Shown: positions 58,957 through 64,000 of the stretch, piece by piece
Layout of the letters: every line of letters starts with the position of its first letter
Position numbering within the stretch: the stretch's first letter is position 1
Translations under genes and position numbers: made by a program
The notes under the pieces: generated by a model
Database searches by the model: none
The model's input: the letters and a program-made list of their open reading frames with translations, nothing else
What the model was told of the DNA's origin: nothing
DNA from: Arthrobacter sp. ISL-30
GTDB taxonomy: Bacteria > Actinomycetota > Actinomycetes > Actinomycetales > Micrococcaceae
Assembly (NCBI RefSeq): GCF_018613855.1
Contig: NZ_JAGGPK010000025.1
Span: forward strand, 1 to 64,000
Direction: 5' to 3'
DNA length: 64,000 nucleotides

Positions 58957-59265
58957 TGCCGCGGGCAGTTCCCAGACAAGGATTCGGGCCGCATCGTCCT
59001 TCCCCCTGTTTTACTGCGCCGTAGTCTCCGGTGCCGTCTCCTTTCGGCCTGTCGCAGGTATCCGCAGATAGCTCTCCGTATCCTGAAACCGTCAGCCCGC
59101 CGCTCCCAGGTTTTTCGGGGGCGTTGAAGGCGTATCAGTATCCGGCCCTGCTGGCCGACATCGTCGGCAAGGCCGAAATTCCGGCTACAGATCTGAACTG
59201 CAGCCCAGAACAAATCATCGCGTCCAGCTTCTGGTCCGGACGCCGTCGAGGGGGAAGGATCCTTC
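58957..59265 (+). other. thrB-rho intergenic region, probable long rho leader
   Basis: 309 nt with no gene I can support. TAGTCT at 59022-59027 fits a -10 box and would give a leader of about 230 nt before the rho GTG. The stretch is rich in C and short pyrimidine runs. Autogenous control of rho by termination in a long leader is known in E. coli; here it is only an inference. Confidence 0.4.
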
Positions 59266-61413
<2,148 letters not shown>

Positions 61414-61457
61414 CTGTTTTGCTGAGCCGCTGAATCCGGCGGTCCCTGCTCGCTAAC

Positions 61458-61571
61458 GCCGCACGGAATTTCCGCCCCCGCCCCTCCGCCGGGTGGCTTT
61501 CGATCTACGATCGCAAGCCACCCGGCTCCGGCAGGCCCGATGCCACTCCCGGGGCGGAAATTCCGTGCGGC
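61458..61571. repeat. Long nested palindromic element between rho and prfA
   Basis: Outer arms of 21 bp, starting GCCGCACGGAATTTCCGCCC at 61458-61478 and repeated inverted at 61551-61571, match perfectly. Inside lies a second hairpin, GCCGGGTGGCTT (61488-61499) with AAGCCACCCGGC (61514-61525), whose loop itself contains CGATC/GATCG. The 114-bp unit resembles a repetitive extragenic palindrome and may also terminate rho transcription. Confidence 0.8.
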
Positions 61572-61617
61572 TTCGTCGTTAACCCGCCTCGTGCGGTCCT
61601 GTTTTTGTAGTCACAAC

Positions 61618-61623
61618 TAGACT
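61618..61623 (+). promoter_or_regulatory. -10 box of prfA promoter (TAGACT)
   Basis: TAGACT gives a predicted start near 61630 and a 20-nt leader with AAAGAGG before ATG 61650. Confidence 0.5.
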
Positions 61624-61649
61624 TATCTCCGAGTCGAAAGAGGTTTTGA

Positions 61650-62723
61650 ATGTTTGAGTCCGTACAGGGGTTGCTCGATGAGCATGCCGATATCCAGAAG
61701 CAGCTCAGCGATCCTGCTGTTTATGCCGATCAGTCGCAGGCTCGGAAGTTGGGGCGGCGGTCTGCCCAGTTGCAGGGCATCGTGGAAGCCTATAACCGCT
61801 GGCGCGGACTCAATGACGATCTTGAAGCTGCCAAGGAAATGGCCGCCGAGGATCCCGATTTTGCCGAGGAGGTAGCCGAGCTCGATGCGCAGATTCCGGC
61901 TGCCCAAGAGAGGCTGCGGCGCCTGCTGATCCCGCGGGATCCTGATGATGCCCGCAATGTGATCATCGAGGTCAAGGGCGGTGAAGGCGGCGAGGAGGCT
62001 GCACTCTTCGCCGGTGACCTGCTGCGTATGTACAGCCGGTACGCCGAGACCCGTGGCTGGAAGACTGAATTGATCTCCGCCACTGAATCCGATCTTGGCG
62101 GTTACAAGGACGTGCAGATGGCCATTAAGGGATCCTCCAACGACCCTGCTGAAGGTGTTTGGGCGAGGCTCAAGTTCGAGGGTGGCGTGCACCGTGTCCA
62201 GCGCGTTCCCGCCACCGAGTCGCAGGGCCGCATCCACACTTCCGCGGCCGGGGTGCTGGTGTTCCCCGAGGTGGATGAACCGGAAGAAATCGAGATCAAC
62301 CAGAACGATCTGAAGATTGACGTTTACCGCTCGTCCGGCCCCGGTGGACAGTCCGTTAACACCACGGACTCCGCCGTCCGCATTACCCACCTGCCTACGG
62401 GCATTGTGGTGGCCATGCAGAACGAAAAGTCGCAGCTGCAGAACCGTGAAGCCGCAATGCGCGTTCTCCGCGCCCGCATCCTGGCCCACCAGCAGGAACA
62501 GATCGACGCCGAAAACGCCGAACAGCGCAAGTCCCAGATCCGCACTATGGATCGCTCGGAGCGCATTCGGACGTACAACTTTCCTGAGAACCGGATCGCC
62601 GACCACCGCACGGGCTACAAGGCCTACAACCTTGACGCCGTCATGAACGGCGACCTGGAACCGGTGATTCAGTCGGCCATTGAAATGGACGAGCAGGCGC
62701 GCCTGGCCGCCATCGGCGAATAG
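61650..62723 (+). CDS. prfA: Peptide chain release factor 1
   Basis: Recognises UAG and UAA. 357 residues. Tripeptide anticodon region [14 protein letters not shown] (PAT, about 184-198) and GGQ loop [17 protein letters not shown] (about 228). AAAGAGG about 7 nt upstream. Followed after 17 nt by prmC, which methylates the GGQ glutamine of both RF1 and RF2 (prfB is also in this window). Confidence 0.97.
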   Translation: MFESVQGLLDEHADIQKQLSDPAVYADQSQARKLGRRSAQLQGIVEAYNRWRGLNDDLEAAKEMAAEDPDFAEEVAELDAQIPAAQERLRRLLIPRDPDDARNVIIEVKGGEGGEEAALFAGDLLRMYSRYAETRGWKTELISATESDLGGYKDVQMAIKGSSNDPAEGVWARLKFEGGVHRVQRVPATESQGRIHTSAAGVLVFPEVDEPEEIEINQNDLKIDVYRSSGPGGQSVNTTDSAVRITHLPTGIVVAMQNEKSQLQNREAAMRVLRARILAHQQEQIDAENAEQRKSQIRTMDRSERIRTYNFPENRIADHRTGYKAYNLDAVMNGDLEPVIQSAIEMDEQARLAAIGE

Positions 62724-62740
62724 CGGGAACCGGCTTTTCC

Positions 62741-63643
62741 ATGACGCCTTCTTCAGGACAGCCGCTTTCTTCAGGGCAGCGCCTTGCCGACGCCGTGCGC
62801 GAGGCTGCCGAAATCCTTTCGGAGGCGGGGGTGCCCTCCCCTCGGGTGGATGCCGAACTGCTGGCCGGCCACCTGCTGGGCGTAGGACCCGGGCGACTGC
62901 GCGCCCTCCTGCTTGGCGACGTGATGGCACCTGCCGGCTATGCCGAACTTGTGGCCGAGCGTGCCCAGCGCGTACCGCTCCAGCACATCACCGGCGTGTC
63001 GTATTTCCGCTACCTCGAACTGCAAGTGGGGCCTGGCGTCTTCATTCCGCGCCCGGAAACCGAGTCCGTGGTCCAGCTGGTCATCGATGCCCTGGCCGGG
63101 GCGGCCCGGCCGAAGGTAGTTGACCTTGGCACGGGTTCCGGCGCAATCGCTGGTTCATTGGCGCATGAAATTCCGGGCGCCGAAGTGTATGCCGTCGAGT
63201 TCAGCGCCTTTGCCCATGCCTGGGCCGCCCGGAACCTGGCTCCGCTCGGCGTGAAGCTCATCCAGGGAGACCTCCGGGATGCACTGCCGGAACACAACGG
63301 AAGCTTTGACGCCGTCGTCTCCAATCCTCCCTACATTCCCGCGGAGGCGATCCCAAACGAGCCCGAGGTTGCCCTCCACGACCCGCCGGAAGCCCTGTAT
63401 GGCGGCGGAGCGGACGGCATGGAACTTCCGACGGCGGCCGCGGCCACGGCAGCCCGGCTCCTCAAGCCCGGCGGCTACTTCGTGATGGAGCACGCCGAAG
63501 TGCAGGCTGAATGGATCTCCTCCATGATGGCTCGGATGGGGATGTGGTCTGGAATTACCAGCCACCTGGACCTGAACGGGAAGGAACGGGCCACCAGCGC
63601 CGTCCTTGCAGTCCAGCCAGGGGAACCGTCGCCAAGTCACTGA
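62741..63643 (+). CDS. prmC: Release factor glutamine methyltransferase PrmC
   Basis: N5-glutamine methyltransferase acting on the GGQ of RF1/RF2. 300 residues. Motif I VVDLGTGSGAIAGSLAH (about 126-142), the catalytic NPPY in VVSNPPYIPAEAI (about 193-205), and GVFIPRPETE. N-terminal helical RF-binding domain (about 1-90; VPSPRVDAELLAGHLL). Co-transcribed with prfA and probably the Sua5-type gene. Confidence 0.95.
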   Translation: MTPSSGQPLSSGQRLADAVREAAEILSEAGVPSPRVDAELLAGHLLGVGPGRLRALLLGDVMAPAGYAELVAERAQRVPLQHITGVSYFRYLELQVGPGVFIPRPETESVVQLVIDALAGAARPKVVDLGTGSGAIAGSLAHEIPGAEVYAVEFSAFAHAWAARNLAPLGVKLIQGDLRDALPEHNGSFDAVVSNPPYIPAEAIPNEPEVALHDPPEALYGGGADGMELPTAAAATAARLLKPGGYFVMEHAEVQAEWISSMMARMGMWSGITSHLDLNGKERATSAVLAVQPGEPSPSH

Positions 63644-63667
63644 GTCGAGTAGTGAAAGAATAACGCT

Positions 63668-64000
63668 GTGACCACAACCTACAACTGCACCCTGCCCGAA
63701 CAACGCTCCGAAGGCCTCGAACACGCACAGCGGGCCATCAACGAAAAGATGTGCGTGGTGATGCCTACGGACACCGTGTACGGCATTGCTGCCGATGCAT
63801 TTTCCCCCCAGGCGGTCACGCTCCTGCTCGCATCAAAGGGCCGCAGCCGGCGCATGCCCCCGCCGGTCCTCATTCCGCGGCTGAGCGCCCTGGACGGCCT
63901 TGCTACAGATGTGCCGGAGGAGGCCCGGAAACTGGCGGAGGAATTCTGGCCGGGCGGGCTCACCCTGATCCTGCACGCGCAGCCCTCGCTGAACTGGGAC
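63668..64000 (+). CDS. L-threonylcarbamoyladenylate synthase (TsaC/Sua5/YwlC type), 3' end cut by window
   Basis: GTG 63668 to the window edge, 111 codons without stop. Opens VTTTYNCTLPEQRSEGLEHA; CVVMPTDTVYGIAADAFSPQA (two segments of the Sua5/YciO fold, about 30-50), LLASKGRSRRMPPPVLI (the KxR substrate motif region) and LAEEFWPGGLTLIL (about 90-103) are family hallmarks. It makes the t6A precursor for tRNAs from threonine, bicarbonate and ATP. Position after prmC is common. A C-terminal Sua5 domain cannot be judged. Confidence 0.93.
   Translation, partial: MTTTYNCTLPEQRSEGLEHAQRAINEKMCVVMPTDTVYGIAADAFSPQAVTLLLASKGRSRRMPPPVLIPRLSALDGLATDVPEEARKLAEEFWPGGLTLILHAQPSLNWD

Overview
The window is high-GC actinobacterial chromosome. 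Gene order, the 24-residue bL37-type ribosomal protein, a SAM-IV riboswitch, a SigR/RsrA-type pair with a GGAAT-N18-GTT promoter, mycobacterial-type Kgd and many start codons placed 6-7 nt after a TAnnnT -10 box all point to the Micrococcaceae, most likely an Arthrobacter-like soil organism. It is almost entirely core genome. There are one tRNA, one tmRNA, no rRNA, no CRISPR array and no recognisable insertion sequence or prophage. Both ends cut a gene: a GH25 muramidase on the left and a Sua5-type gene on the right.

Layout. 1-6.1 kb: a secreted muramidase, diverging from a compact tad-type pilus operon (TadA/CpaF, TadB, TadC, a tiny pilin-like protein and three TadE/TadG-like pseudopilins). 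6.2-11.6 kb: prfB, ftsE-ftsX, an M23 peptidase, smpB and ssrA. 11.7-16.7 kb: HtrA-like protease, MFS exporter, and an MntR/DtxR-like regulator followed by two crcB genes. 16.8-22.5 kb: a class V aminotransferase behind a SAM-IV riboswitch, hisN, rsgA, aroA and a DoxX protein. 22.5-26.3 kb: redox-stress sigma factor with its zinc anti-sigma, bL37, a PadR/DUF4097 pair with a twin operator, and a degenerate SGNH protein. 26.4-33.2 kb: kgd and two CNNM/CBS membrane proteins. 33.2-36.6 kb: zinc ABC transporter with a divergent zur. 36.7-41.1 kb: metallo-beta-lactamase-fold protein, Cds1-like cysteine desulfhydrase, sulfurtransferase, alcohol dehydrogenase and HIT protein. 41.2-47.5 kb: hrpA, a WYL regulator and a GlxA-type regulator. 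47.5-52.2 kb: protealysin-like M4 protease with its emfourin-type inhibitor gene, tRNA-Arg(CCG), and a three-gene flavin electron-transfer cassette (FMN-binding lipoprotein candidate, ApbE, RnfD/NqrB-FNR fusion). 52.4-59.0 kb: argS-lysA-hom-thrC-thrB, the aspartate-family amino-acid operon. 59.3-64 kb: rho with a large disordered insertion, a long palindromic element, prfA, prmC and a partial tsaC/sua5.

How parts work together. Release factors, PrmC, tmRNA/SmpB, RsgA, HrpA, bL37 and Rho form a dispersed translation/RNA-quality set. The SAM-IV-controlled aminotransferase, Cds1-like enzyme and mercaptopyruvate-type sulfurtransferase suggest linked sulfur handling. The zinc system shows a shared GGAATCATT-type operator at both znuA and zur. 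No wholly new system is evident. The best candidates for follow-up are the flavin electron-transfer cassette, the protealysin/emfourin pair, the SAM-IV expression platform, the rho-prfA palindrome, the catalytically degenerate SGNH protein and the several symmetrical operators listed in the findings.
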